Positions 24,306 to 36,934 of a stretch of DNA of 64,000 nt are shown in pieces; within the stretch, counting starts at the first letter, position 1, and every line of letters begins with the position of its first letter. Below the pieces are notes generated by a model, which had not been told where the DNA came from, ran no database searches, and worked only from the letters and a program-made list of their open reading frames with translations. Source of the DNA: Gnetum montanum (Eukaryota; Streptophyta; Gnetopsida; Gnetales; Gnetaceae); assembly GCA_015680685.1 (NCBI GenBank), contig MNCI01004147.1:65451-129450 (forward strand). The letters run 5' to 3'. A program made the position numbers and the translations under genes.

Positions 24306-26173
24306 TCCTATAAGCGTGACATAATAGGGCAACATCCCTTAGGACGTTCATAATGGCAAATGTCACACCCACCATCATCATTTGATTCGCTTCCCACAAC
24401 TTCCTCTACTGTAGTAATCTTACCCTTACCTCTTTGATTGGCATGTTCAGCTTCCTCGTACCTCCTGTGATCATGATCACTACTTTGTTCTTTGGACTCT
24501 TCAGTAATTTTCAAGATAGTTTGAAATATGCTATCCATAGAGTTCCATAATTTATCAACCTTGGCTGAAATTTTAGAGGTACATTTTTGAAGCAATAAGG
24601 TTTTTCAATTCACCACCTCATCAAGTGCTAATTCCTCCTCACTATCACAAAATCAAACATCTCTCTTGCGAATGGAAGGATCGCTGTTGTATTCTTCTAT
24701 ACTTTCACATTTCCTCAACTCTCGTTCTTCTTTTGCTACTTGCTCAATCAATCATTGAATCTAATGGGCTCTTAATTCTAACAATTTCCCTTGGGCATAG
24801 ATGTCAAGAGTTTTCCTTGTTTCTGATCAAAGCCCATCTATGATATGGCAAAGTTTTTCTAGTTGAGAATACCCATGGCTTGAACATCTATGCAATAAGG
24901 AATAACATCAATCCATGGCAACATCCAAGGATTCATGTATGCCTTATTTCCATCCTTGGATCTACCTCCTCAAATTGGACACTTGAGAGTATGTTTGATA
25001 TTTGTTATTGAATAGTTCAAGCATTGTACTCCACCATCTGATAGATTCTGATTCTAACGACTGGTACCAGCTTTCAGCTTCTTTAATGAGTATCCTGGAT
25101 AACAACTTAAGCTTTTGCCAATCATTTTCTATATTTTGCAAGGCATATGCATCGTGCAAAGCTTAAAGATGGTTCTACAAATCTAAATTATATCCCCCTT
25201 TGAACCGAGGGATATTGTTTATGTACAGCCTCTTGATCCAACTATCCTTAATGTGCCTTGTAGGAATTTTCACTGCCTTTGCAACATTTAACATGCTTTG
25301 GGTAGCAAGTAAAGGCTCATCGAGGCCATGATTCTGGTGCCTATGATGCCCTCTACTACCTATTCATTCATGGTGATGGATCTCTCTTGAACACCTATGC
25401 CCCAAGTCTTAACTTGCTCGATGGTCCCTTTGATCATCTCAGTCCCGTCAACCACCTCCATCATGATTGCACCCCTTGTAGTTGTGTTCAAAGCCAAAAG
25501 AAAAAGAAGATGACAATGAAGGTGAAGAAGAAGGAGGACTAGCACCATCATGGTGCCTACTACCCTCGCTTTGGTGATTGCAACCATGATCACGATCATG
25601 TTTCTTATCTGCATCCCTACCATGACTCTCCTCCTTGGATCCTCCTTTGTCGTTGGATCCATTCTTACCAAAATTAAGATTGTGGACCATGGACTATAGG
25701 TTCTGGTTTTGACCTCCTTCGCTGAAGTCAAAGAGAGGATTTTCATTGAATTAAAAATCCCCAAAGAAGGATTCTCCACAATCTTTTTGGTACAGCAAGT
25801 ATGGGGAATCATTAAACCACTTTCCCTTCATAAATTCGTAGCAGTGCTCCAACTGTTGATCCCTTAAACATTGTGCATCAATGGGATGATAGTCCCTGGT
25901 GTCACTATCTTGCACAACATACTCAACATGAAGTTCTTGGAGACCCAAACACACAAGAATTTGTTGGAGCATCGTAGGAACAGATCGATTGGATGGCAAC
26001 ATAATGTTGCCCTTCATGTCTCACCACTACAATAGTTCATCCTGGTGTAGGACGAAGGTAAAATTGGATACATACTCATCAGGATGAGCATACACCACTT
26101 TGTATTGTTGGGACACTTGTTGATGTCCTCCATCAAACTTGGGCAAAAAATCACTCCTATGAGAAGAAGACAT
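24306..26173 (-). pseudogene. Element A gag, 5' part
   Basis: The start is ATG at 26171-26173 (MSSSHR...). The frame runs through an N-terminal region with VVYAHPDEYV and VLHQDELLW, and a part at 25751-26017 with LQQILVCLGLQELHVEYVV. The Gag core at 24962-25159 has NDWQKLKLLSRILIKEAESW and SIRWWSTMLELFNNKYQTY. It ends in a zinc knuckle (CDICHYERPKGCCP, near 24310-24360) where the Tat element cuts in. Element B gag shows the same series and has the histidine that is arginine here (family form CX2CX3HX4C). Element F repeats the N-terminal part at 62884. Multiple frames are needed. Confidence 0.82.
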
Positions 26174-26314
26174 CTTGTGTTAGAAAAAAAAATGCAATGT
26201 GCTTCTTAAAATTTTTGTAGTTATTTTAATGTATGATATGACTCTAGGGTTCATTCCAACAATCTTTAATAATTTTTTACTAAGTCCTAGATAGTGCATG
26301 TAACAAACAAAAGG

Positions 26315-26332
26315 TCCTCGGTAATGGTGCCA
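26315..26332 (-). promoter_or_regulatory. Primer binding site of element A (tRNA-Asp type)
   Basis: The - strand reads TGGCACCATTACCGAGGA next to the 5' LTR. It matches the complement of the plant tRNA-Asp 3' end (TGGCGCCGTTGCCGGGGA) except at positions that look like C-to-T or G-to-A decay. Confidence 0.75.
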
Positions 26333-26333
26333 A

Positions 26334-27200
26334 TGATGAGCAGTGAGATACCCCTACACCCAACCATACGAATCACAAGTGTTCACACACGATTTGATCG
26401 AATTTTGCAAACCTTAAGTTCTTAAGTACATTGGTTCTAGGACATGAAATCTAATCATGACAATTGTTGTCTTCTCAACTACACTTGTGGAGCTTAATTG
26501 TATGGTTAAGTGTAATTGAGGCACATGATTTTTATTATTTTGTATTTTATTTGTCTACAATTAACAAGTTGAAACATAATTTATGAACCACTTTAATTAA
26601 TCTAATTACTAATCAATAACTAACTATCCTAACATAAGTATCCAATCCCACTTTTCATGCACATCCTGAACACGTATAATGTTGCTAGGTTACCAAAAAT
26701 TAATCATTGCTGGGATTGCCAAGAGTCATACACATGCTTGAAGTGGTCATACATATGTGCTCAATTAACTTCTATTTAATCTAGTTAGCTTACTTTAGCT
26801 TAATTACTTGGGAGCATCAAAGAAACTTGCATAAAACATTAAATGCATAAAAAAAATATTTAAGCTACCCAAGGGGCTATAAGGTTTGATCAAAAAGCTC
26901 ATCTTTATTGCCACACATACTACTATGCTCAGGTACAATAGTACTCAAATAAAGATCTGTACACTCAATGACTCCTGCTACTAGAAATTTGGAAAATATT
27001 CTAACTTTAGAGAAAAGAAACTATAAGAGCTCTACTATGCTATGACAAAAACTATATGAAAACCATATGCCCAAGCACTATAGTTATAGGCCAATACATA
27101 CCCTGCGATATCATATATCCGACATCACATCTTGGGGCCTAATATCGAATACCCAACATTGTAGCTCTGATATCGAAGCCTTGCAAAATATGATTCATCA
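26334..27200 (-). repeat. Element A 5' LTR
   Basis: 867 bases matching 309-1136. It starts on the + strand TGATGAGCAG and ends GATTCATCA. The - strand U3 has GATATCGAAG-like words and a TATA-like stretch near 27085. The following bases ATAGT (27201-27205) complete the target duplication. Confidence 0.9.
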
Positions 27201-27205
27201 ATAGT

Positions 27206-27879
27206 ACATAATAATTACACATTTCCCAATGAGAATGAAGTCTTCTTATAGCCACTATTTTTTCAAATCCATCTTGGAACTCGTGCAATGGATAGCTAAC
27301 GATGACTAAGACATCTTTCTACATCTACCTTCCATTCTGGGAAGATGTCTTCTTCTGGTAAAAGACATCTTTTTGTGACTAGCTTTCATTTTGTGAAGAT
27401 GTGTTTGTCTAGTGAAAGATGTCTTTGCCTTATGAAAGACGTTTTTTCCTGATGAAAGACATCTACTATTTCTTAGAGACATCTTTGCCTATGCATCCTT
27501 CAATTCTGCCAAGATGTCTACTATTTCCCAGAGATGTCTTTCTTTATCTTCCTTTGTCCTCTAAAATCTTCACTCCTTGTCCATGTTCATCAAACTTCTG
27601 CAAACCTTCTTGTCTCAATCCAAGTTCTTATCCTACCAACACAACAATCACACAACCACATGAACAATCTTGTTCTCCATTTTCCTTAAGGTTTTGACAT
27701 ATCAAAAGATTAACAAAAGCATCCTCCACTACAGCTTCATCCCTTACTTCTTCCCCAATGAATAATTCTGCACTACCCCTTACTACAAGAAGCTCCTTTG
27801 CCATTTTTTCACACACAATGGAAGTTGATACTTCAAATTTTAAATCTTCTAATGATCCTTCATTCGACATGTCCTTTGC
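27206..27879. repeat. Region with a scattered AGACATCTT / AAGATGTCT word
   Basis: Between about 27305 and 27535 the word AGACATCTT or its complement occurs roughly a dozen times at 15-35 base spacing, so neighbours can pair as hairpins. A 92-codon + strand frame spans it, but its composition follows the repeat. It may be the 5' region of the LINE that follows. I see no recognisable gene. Confidence 0.55.
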
Positions 27880-30800
27880 TTTTCCATGAACCTCTTATCT
27901 TGGAATGTCTGAGGCCTAACTGATAGGATTCAACATAAATGTGCAAGCAACTTTCTCTCTAGTTTAAATATTGCTTTTGATTTTGTTCTTTTGCAAGAAA
28001 TTAAGATTTTAGCCATCCAATTATCTCTTTCATCCCATTGGTTTCGTCCTCACTCATCAGTTCTTACTACTTCCCATGTGTGTGAAAAAGGGGGCACAAC
28101 CATTCTCATCTCACCTTACTGGAAAGAAAAAATCATTCAAAGTGGTTCCGATTTTGGCCATAAAGTTTCTTGGGCTATCTTCTCCTTATCCTCATGATAA
28201 GCTTCAAGAGGGTGAGCATTTTTTCAACTTTCAACTTGTAAGTATCAGTTATGGTTAGATTTTAAGAAAAAGTTCTATCTTTCTAATGGGGTGGATGCTT
28301 TTGCTAGTGATTTTCTTCATAAATTCACATAGAGTAATCTTCATCTTGGCCAAGCTCGCATCTACAGTTGGTTAGATAGGTTTTAATTTTTCACTCTTTC
28401 ATTTTGGCAAGCTTCTTTTGCTACTATTGTTCATCAACACACAACCTTATCAAACCATTTCCCTAGCACTATGTTTATTCAGATTCATGGTAGCCACCAT
28501 AGACATAATTTCCAACTTTTTCGATTACATAGTAACTATTTCTCTTCTCCTCCCACTGAACAACTTTTCTCAAACCTTTGGAATGCTAAACCTAGGCCCT
28601 TAGGTCAAGTGGGTTGGATCCAATGGTGGCACTATGCTACCTGTAGAGTGCAGAATTTTGCTTGTTATTATGGTGAGGAGGTGACCTCTTGTGCCAGACA
28701 AGAGTACAACAACATTCACTCTACTATTAAACATCTTACTGATAGATTAGCACAAGATCCTTTCAACACTCAAGTTCATGGGGAGTTAGCTAGAACCCAC
28801 TTAGCCTTCTAACAATGGGATGTTTACATGACAAAATGTGCCTTAACAAAGAGTAGACTTACTTGGTTAAATATTCAAGAAGAACACTGTAAGGAATTTT
28901 TCAAGTATCTAAATAACTCTTTCCCTTTGCACTCTTTATACAAAATATCTAGTGATGGTACCATCATCACATATCACAATAGTCTCCTTTCATATCTTAA
29001 GAAGCACTTCAAAGCCTTATATACTGCTACCCCTATGGATATCTCATCATTCAAAGCTACTACTCTCAATTATCCTAATCTAGTTACTCCTACTATGTTG
29101 CAAATTTTAGTAGTTGATATTACTCAGGTGGAGCTCTAAGAGCCTTGTTTTAAAATGAGATTTAGGAAGGCCCTTGGTTATGATGGCTTCCTTGTTGAAT
29201 TTTTTCAAAATCATTAGGATCTAGTTGGCAACGATCTCTTTCAAGTCATCAAAGAGGCTATTCTTATTAGCTCCCCAGGATCCAATTTCAATAAGGGGAT
29301 TATTCATCTCCTTTCGAAGTTTGGGAATCCTACTTGTATCTCCAATTGGCGACCCATCACTCTTCTTAACATGGTGTATAAAATCTGGGCCAAGTGCTTA
29401 GCCTTACATTTGAAGAAAATTCTTTGTCATATTATATTCCCCCAACAAACAGGCTTTGTTCTTGGTAGATACATTTTAAATAGCATGATTGCTACTTGGG
29501 AAGGTCTTCAATGGGTGGAGGATGATGGTCAGGATATTCTCTTAATGAAGCTTGATTATACAAAGGCCTACAATAACATTAAGTGGGACTTTATTATGCA
29601 AACCATGACTAAACTTGATTTTGGTCCTAAGTTCTTACATATGGTAAAATGTTTATTCTTAGATGCTACCGCAAGGATAGCTACTACATTTGGTATCACT
29701 TCTTCCTTCTCTATCCATAGATTAGTGAGCCAAGGATGTCCTCTTACCCCTTACTTGTTCATCATCACTATTGACTTTCTTTGTCATTAGTTAAATTATG
29801 ATATTCAAAATAAAGCTATCACCAAGGTTTGTCTCTCTTCCTCTCAACATCAACTTCTCAATATGCATTTCGTTGATGACTTCTTTTTCCTTGTTCAAAA
29901 TACTACTGCTAATCTGTAGCAACTCTTATCTCAAGTGGAGCAATATTGCTCCCTCTCTAACTTTGCTATTAACTAGAATATATATTTTGTTTATAGATTT
30001 ACCAATAATTACTATCATTTGCCCAACCATAACTGAAAGCTTCTTCAGGACCAAGATATCACTAAGATTTTGGGAATTCCCTTTCATTTTAGAGGTTCTA
30101 CCTTAGTTCTCTAGGAGCAAGTAATTTCTCAAATTCAAAAGAAAATTGATAAATGGAAGACTAAACCCCTCACTCTTGCAAGCAAGTATGTTGTTTGTAA
30201 GTTTATATGTGCTTCTACCCATGTTTACTCTTCTTCATGTTGGGCTCCCTCCCAAGTTGCATATCAAAAGTTGGAACGATTATTTTAGGACTTCATGTGG
30301 TCTTCTAAAGACTCTCAAAAAGGTTTTCATCATGTCACTTGAAATATTATTATTGTTCCTAAGAATAAGAATGGTTTAGGTCTTTTGAATTCTTTCAAAC
30401 AAGGACTCACCTTGGTCACTAAGTGGTTGGTTTGGCATTTGGATGCCCTTGCCATTATTGGGAGTCTCCTTTAATTAAGGCTTTGACAAGTGTTTCCCAA
30501 AAATAAGCCTTTTTGGAAAGGAATCCACTTCATTATTCCTGGATCCCATGTCTTCAAAAGCATTTAGAGGGTTTGTTAGGTCTTACACCATTGTATCGAT
30601 TGGACTAATGTCAAGTTCAATCCTACCCTTCTTTCTAAGTTTTGTCCCTGATGGTTACCTCTATCACTTGCTCCTCTTGCGACTACAAACGCTAGGGCAA
30701 GTACTTCTTAGTTTTGGAAGGAAGTTATTTCTATTAGCTATCTTCATCTAGTTGATCAATGGATTTCTTGGGAGGTGTTTGATAATTTCTATGGGGCCTC

Positions 30801-31795
30801 TAACGCAATGCATTATTGCTTGGATTGAGTTATACATTTATTCATCACTATTTGCAGCAAGACGTTTTGGTGCAAAGTATTTTTCATGGGCTCTATTGGA
30901 CTAATGGGGCGAAACTTCTACCTTATAAGCCACATGTCCCCTTTCAACTTTTGCATGACTCAAGTGTCATCCACCAATGTAATAGGTCTTGGCACAAACA
31001 AGAGTCTGAACAATTCTAGATCCCCCTTTTCAAACATATTTGGAAATTTTCAACTCTCCCTAAAATTCAATAGTTTCTTTGGTGCTTTCTTCACCAAGGT
31101 TTACCTATAGGCAAACACCTCAAATATCTTTTGATTCACACTCCTAATTGCCTTCTCTATGGTGGTATAGAGGGTTTTGTTCACGTTTTTTTGGCATTTT
31201 TCTTTCGCTCAGCATGCATGGAGATGGGCTTCTAAAGTTATCCCATTTTGCAAGCTATCTCAAGATGACATTATGTTTGGCTTTTTGCCTACCACTTTAG
31301 TGAATTTCAAATTTTTTTGGAAGGTTATTAGGCCTATTGTTCTATATTATATTTGGAAACATAGATGTAATACTCTTTTTCAAAGGACTAATTATTCAAA
31401 TACATATTATCTGACTATTATGGAGAAATTGCAAATCTTTTGTCTCGTTCATTTACAAATCATATCTCAAGCTTCAGAGATCAAGTTGGATACTAATCAA
31501 CTACTTTATCTTTTGTAGCCTTGGTGCAGACCCATAAGTCCAAGCAACCTTCTTCATTAGGAATCGCTGCATAGGAGCTTCTCTTCATAATTTCGATTGT
31601 TCTCTGCTTTGTCTATTTTGGTAGGGGGCAAATGCCTAAATGGTGTTCTTCCCCTTGATGCTCGGTTATATGTTAGGTTGTTTCTATGCGAAATATCCCC
31701 ATTTTATTAAGTTTCCCTTCCATGTCTCTTTATCTAGGCTATTTGAACCGATATTACATATGTAATTCATCCTCTTTTTCCGTTAATAAAACTCC
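27880..31795 (+). mobile_element. L1-type LINE, ORF2 nearly complete but decayed
   Basis: The endonuclease (APE) domain begins near 27893 with LSWNV-GLTDR and FDFVLLQEIK. The RT core is at 29100-29900: NWRPITLLNMVYKIWAKC, then QQTGFVLGRYI, LDYTKAYNNIKWDF, SQGCPLTPYLF and the catalytic FVDD at about 29870-29881. The zinc-containing RVT tail domain is at about 31000-31260 (FKHIWKFSTLP...). Stops and frameshifts divide it into a dozen open pieces, the longest 29371-29790. The 3' end is placed near the TTAATAAAA at 31783-31791; no long A-tail or target duplication was identified. It ends ~335 bases before the IWS1 start codon, in the same orientation. Confidence 0.88.
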
Positions 31796-31877
31796 CTTTT
31801 CGGGATCCAGCAAGCCGCCCCACATAGTAAAATATACTTTTCGGGGTCCAACACCTCTCCACGTAGTAAAATATGGG
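31796..31877 (+). repeat. 41-base tandem duplication upstream of IWS1
   Basis: Two copies (31796-31836, 31837-31877) each read CTTTTCGGG(A/G)TCCA... and end CCAC(A/G)TAGTAAAATAT. They lie between the LINE 3' end and the IWS1 leader, so they are in the likely promoter. The second copy contains CCACGTAG with an ACGT core. Confidence 0.8.
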
Positions 31878-32129
31878 TCATCATCATCTTCAGCAAAAAT
31901 AGGACGCGCTCTGCTTTTTGTTTTTTGTGAAATTTCCTTTCTGCAAAAATTGGGGGTCGTCTGCCTTATTCTGTTTATAACAGCTGCGGTTTCAAGATCT
32001 AAGGATCGAAATTCTGTGATTTGCGGTTCTTGTTGCACTTGCAAGCCCGTGGTTTGAAGATTTCAGGATTATAGTTCGGCGGAAATCCGTTCTGGTTGCT
32101 CTTCCTAGGGCTTTCGCAGAATTCCAATC

Positions 32130-35100
32130 ATGGCTTTCGACGATCGGTAAGTCTATTCCCATCCTGTTTTTGCTGTTTCTTTATAGTCTTATTTTTGTTT
32201 CACAAACACAAGCGGCGATTTTTAACGTGTCAGCGATTAATCAGAGGGATGCATTCGTTTCTGAAACCCTATTTTTCTGCTGATCCTGAACATTTTGCAC
32301 AGAAATTTAGAAAACATCGACGTTCGCGTAGACAGAATAGCATTATCCACCGATGATTTTGCCCTACTTTAGTGATCTAGTCAGATTGAATTCGGGAAGT
32401 TCAAATGATTCTCCAAGAGCGGAACTGCCTGTTGTAAGAAGCTGTGGATGGAGGACCATCGGTTTGGAAATGATTTCAAATGGGGATGAAACGACTTCTT
32501 TTAAAGCTTTGGCTGATTAATCCATTTGGGCTTTGGGTAGGTGACAACATAAAGCGTTCAGGGGAAACTCTCGCCAATGTCAGTGCTACCGAAGAAGTAG
32601 CTTTTCGCCATCTTACTGATTTCGCGCATTTATTTAACAAGATGTGTCACCATATCTGGCGAAATATATAACATTTGGGTAATTTAACTCTGGAGACAAT
32701 GTTATTGGAGATTGAGTAGTAAGTAATGCTCCGATTCTTTCATGGCAGTAGCAACTATGATCAAGTCTTTTCTTTGCTGGTGTTCATTAAGATTTTGGGG
32801 ATTTAAGAATTTCAATGTCAGTTTAATTAACGATTCCATGCGATGAAATTAATCCTGAAATGTATTCAACAGCACTGCTATATGTTTGTAATTTTCTTGA
32901 CTGCTGAGTCTTTAGGACATTATCCATTTTTGACGGAAAGGCCAACTACCAATCATATGGAGGGGCTCAATTATATGTTGTCTATAATCTAGGGCACAAG
33001 TTTGATTCTAGTGGGCAATGCCAAGTGAAAAATAAGTTTCAGTTTCATAACCCATTAAAGGTCCCATTCTTCTAATACTAAATTATACTTCATCCATAAC
33101 CTTCTAGAGCCTGAATATGTGATGCTAAATCATATTTCCCATATCTTTCATCTTATATTATATAATTTTTTTTTTCAAAATCAATCCACTCTAAGAGGTT
33201 AGACTTTTGCTCATCCATTGACCATATTGGGACCTGCTTGTTGTTGGGATGAGCATTGAGGCTCTGGGCAATGATCCTTAATCAGTTCAATTTTTCCTAA
33301 AGGGAAAAGATTCTCTCTGCCAAACCACAAATAGATAGCTAAACTAGTGGTAAGTACCAAGTTCTGTAAATCTAAAATGAGAGTTAAGACGTTGACTTCT
33401 TAACAAAGGGCTGGGCTACGGTGGAGCCCTCAGTTTTGTAACTGCCTAGTTTGTGTCTCCACAGGCATATTGTTTTTCACCTTTCCTGGACTAGATGGGA
33501 AAAGAATTAAGAAGCTGATTTTTATTTTTAATGCATTTTTAGTATTTTCAGTTTCTAATTGTCATCTTAGCTTTATGCCTTTATGAGATTAGAATGATAT
33601 TGAACCTAATTTGTGAGAAATCTCATTTTCTCAAATTAAACAGATTCCAATGTGGTTAACTTAATTCCATATAATTCAAGTGTCATTTAGAAGGACTATA
33701 ATTTGTGACTTTAAAATCTAAATCGTTTCACACTGCTTCTCTTAGTACATTAGCATTAACTCATACAATACAAGCCACCAATGTAGAGGATATTCCTATG
33801 CAAGCTTTCAAAAATACTGCATAGCTGATTCTGTATTTTTATGTCTGTTATTGCCTGTTTCATTTTTGTTTGTTAAAAGACATCTATTCCTTCCCTGATC
33901 ATTATCTTTTCTTCTTGTAGCTACATTGATGAAGAAGGAGAACCCATAATGGATCCTGACATGCCATCTGACAGGGAAGAATATGATGCTGAGCCTGCAG
34001 ATGAAGATTGGAATCAAGGACAATCTTCTTCTCCCGCATATGATTCTGAAGGAGATGCTTCAAAAACTAAGCAAAGGAAAAGGTTGAAAAAACATGTCCA
34101 TGGTAGTTCTGATGAGGAAGGTGGATCACACAGGAAAAAGGGTAAAGAAGGAATGAGTACTGAATCTTTTAAGAAAAGAAAGCATAGGGATGATGCCAGC
34201 GGCAAAGGAAAGAAGTCTGGGTCAAAAATGCGAAGACTTTCCAAATCTGGTGCTAAGGGAGAAAGTTCACGGGGGGACAATGAAATGAAGGAAATGTGGG
34301 ATTCTATTGCTGGTTTTGATTCAGAAGTTAGTGAATTGTTTTAGCATTTATAATTTATCAAATTATATTCTAGAAATATAGTTTTTAGTAGGATGTATAT
34401 TTGATTGATTGATAATGTACAAATTAATTTTTTTGATGTTTAGGAAGATCAAGAAGGTGTGAGAACTAGGGAAGATGATGCCTTCATTGATGACACGGGT
34501 GTTGATCCAAGAGACCGGTATCACAGTGACAATGAAGGTTCTATCGGAGATGCTCCTCAGGTCTGTTTGTATCAGCAATTTGAAATTCTGATGAAATCTG
34601 TTCATTTGAATATAAGAAACCTAAAAATATTGAAAGGATAATTTATTAATGCACAGATTATCTTTACATTCTAGTGTCAGTTTTGATCTTTTTGAGAATA
34701 CCATATACTGATTTCTATATGGTGATGATTCATATGCTTCATAGGCTGAAGAGGGGGAAGAGGATGACGAAATCAGTAAACTTTTTAAGTCAGGCAAAAA
34801 GAAAAACAAAAAGAATGTGCGTACAGCTGAAGAAACAGCCATGCTTGTAGAGCAATTTATGGCAAAACTTGAAGTTGCTGCTGAAGAAGATGCAGAACTC
34901 AACCGAGCATCAAAGCCTGCAGTCAACAAACTAAAAATGCTACCTATGTTGACAGAGGTTCTTTCTAAGTAAGACTTTAAATGTGCGACTTAAATTTTTC
35001 TGAGCATCTATGGAATTGTGTGGAAGTTATTTTTAAAGCTTAAATTTTGAGGTTCATTCATTTTACTTCAGGAAGCAGTTGCAAGAAGAGTTTTTAGATC

Positions 35101-36934
35101 GAGGTGTTCTATCGGTTCTGAAGAATTGGTTGGAGCCCTTACCGGATGGTTGCTTGCCTAATGCCAATGTTCGATCTGCACTTTTGAAGATTTTAGCAGA
35201 CGTAAAATTTTACCTATGTTTTTGTTGTCAGCTAGATAGTCATGGTAGAAAACATTGGCTGAAGTTTTAAACATTTTAAACATTCGTCATATTTTTAAAT
35301 GTGCATTTATGTAAGGTAATTGTTATTAAATATCCACCCTATGTAAAAACTCAATGGATGGCCCAGGATTCATTAGACAAGCTTCAAGCACTAAATTCTG
35401 ACTTTGCATGCCCAGTATTCTCTGATTAAGAAATTCTTCCGTTTGTAATGAAACATTTGTGATGATGTTATAACGATTGTGATATTAATTTGTATTCTTT
35501 CATAAATATTCTTAAAGAATAATGGGATTCTTGTTCTTTATAATTAAATGAGAAAATGTTGTGATTCTATTGGACAGTTACCAATAAATGTGGGATTGTA
35601 TGAAAGAAAAGAGCAGTTAAAGAAAAGTGGATTGGGAAAGGTATGAGTGCTTGACTCTTTTGATCCAAATTGTTTTTCTGCAAAACTTATATGCTGTTAT
35701 GCCCTGAATAGATTGGGTGTTAGCAATATCTAACACTTCACATACAGGTCGTCATGTTCTTGTCAAGGACAGATGAAGAAACTCCAGCAAATAGGAAGCT
35801 TGCAAGGGAACTTGTGGACAAATGGGTGATTTATTATAATTTGCAATTTTAGATGTTTTTTATTTATGCGTGTATCTCTAAATCTTGTTGGTTGTTATTG
35901 TAGAGTCGTCCCATTTTCCATAAAAGTACTGATTATGGTGAAATGAGGAGGGCAGAAGATGATATAGCTCAGTACAGAAGGCCACAAACAAAGAAGTAAT
36001 TATGTTCACAGGTTTCTGTTAAATTTTTTGGGCAGTGCAGTGAATTTCAGTTTGAATAATTCTTACAATTGTTAACAGGGCATTTTCAAGGCCTGTTGGG
36101 CTGGAATCAAGAGATGATGATCTTGACTTGGTGGAGACATCACAGTAAGATTCATATTTTTTCACTTGAATTATATTTAATTGAAGTCTGTATGAGTAGA
36201 AATGATTTATTTTAAATGCATCTTTGAAAAAATTATTTCAGAGAACCAAAGCCAGGAGATCCTGGCTATAGGCAGCATGCTTCTAGACCAGAACCTATGC
36301 CCATGGATTTCATTGTGCGTCCTGAATCAAAAATTGATCCTGAAGAAATTAGAGCTAGACACAAACAATTGAAGCAAGATGAAAGGCGTCAGAAGGTCAG
36401 TTTAGTATTTGCTCGTCATTTCAATTATGTAATATTTGATCAATAAGCATGTCTCTTCTGATGGCTTGTACATGTTCGGTTGTAGTTATTTCCTTTCCCT
36501 GCATCATGATTAGATTTAGGTTGCATTGTTTGTTAATTTCATCCTATGGTTTCGCCGAACCGAAAAGCCATTATTGGAGTTGGGATCCAAAACGAACTTG
36601 GGCATTGATAACTTGGTAATTTCTGTAAACTACATTCGTATAATTTTGAAATAGGGATGGTGGGGTTAACTTTAACGTTAAATTTTTCTGTACATCGTAA
36701 TCGTGCTGTATTTTGGAGACACCGGTATCCAGTTCTTGGTTAAGACTCTGTCAGCGTATTTGATAGCTGGTTGAAATTTTGGCAGTGAAGTCATGAAGTG
36801 CACATTTATTTAGTTATACATTTTCTCTTTTACAGATGAACAAGAAACTGCAACAGTTGAAAGCTCCTAAGAAGAAGCGGCTCCAGGCAACAAAGATAAG
36901 CGTTGAAGGGCGGGGGATGGTGAAATATTTTTAG
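32130..36934 (+). CDS. IWS1: IWS1-like transcription elongation factor (SPT6 partner), 11 exons, 481 aa
   Basis: Coding exons are 32130-32146, 33921-34326, 34444-34560, 34745-34968, 35072-35201, 35578-35640, 35748-35825, 35904-35995, 36079-36144, 36242-36395 and 36836-36934. All introns are GT-AG and the total of 1446 bases is an exact frame with stop TAG 36932-36934. The protein starts MAFDDRYIDEEGEPIMDPD, as plant IWS1 does. Residues ~1-230 are acidic and lysine-rich with nuclear-localisation-like runs (KTKQRKRLKKH, KSGKKKNKKN). The conserved TFIIS N-terminal-like helical domain covers about 235-385 (MLPMLTEVLSKKQLQEEFL, VLKNWLEPLPDG, FLSRTDEETPANRKLA). The tail has PMDFIVRPES and ends SVEGRGMVKYF. 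IWS1 binds SPT6 and travels with RNA polymerase II; in Arabidopsis it also works with BES1 in brassinosteroid-responsive transcription. The gene looks intact. A 1.77 kb first intron follows only 17 coding bases. Confidence 0.95.

Larger units (their letters stand above)
309..27200 (-). mobile_element. Element A: Athila-like Ty3/gypsy retrotransposon with pol, split by a nested Tat element
   Basis: The two LTRs at 309-1136 and 26334-27200 share landmarks throughout and run TGATG...CATCA. The flanking five bases are identical (ATAGT at 304-308 and 27201-27205), so this is one insertion. Read on the - strand the order is 5' LTR, tRNA-Asp-type primer site, gag, protease, RT, RNase H, integrase, a long untranslated region, polypurine tract, 3' LTR. 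A 17,027-base Tat-like element (7279-24305) sits inside gag; without it and its duplication A is about 9.9 kb. All coding parts carry stops and frameshifts, so A is not active. The gag pattern, the FMDDF RT box and the tRNA-Asp primer point to the Athila lineage. Confidence 0.93.

Noticed and set aside
31686-32057. 123-codon + strand and 96-codon - strand frames before IWS1
   Set aside because: They span the LINE tail, the 41-base duplication and the IWS1 leader; no similarity to a known protein.
34014-34929. - strand frames over IWS1 exons 2 and 4
   Set aside because: Shadows of lysine/glutamate-rich coding sequence; the spliced + strand gene explains the region.
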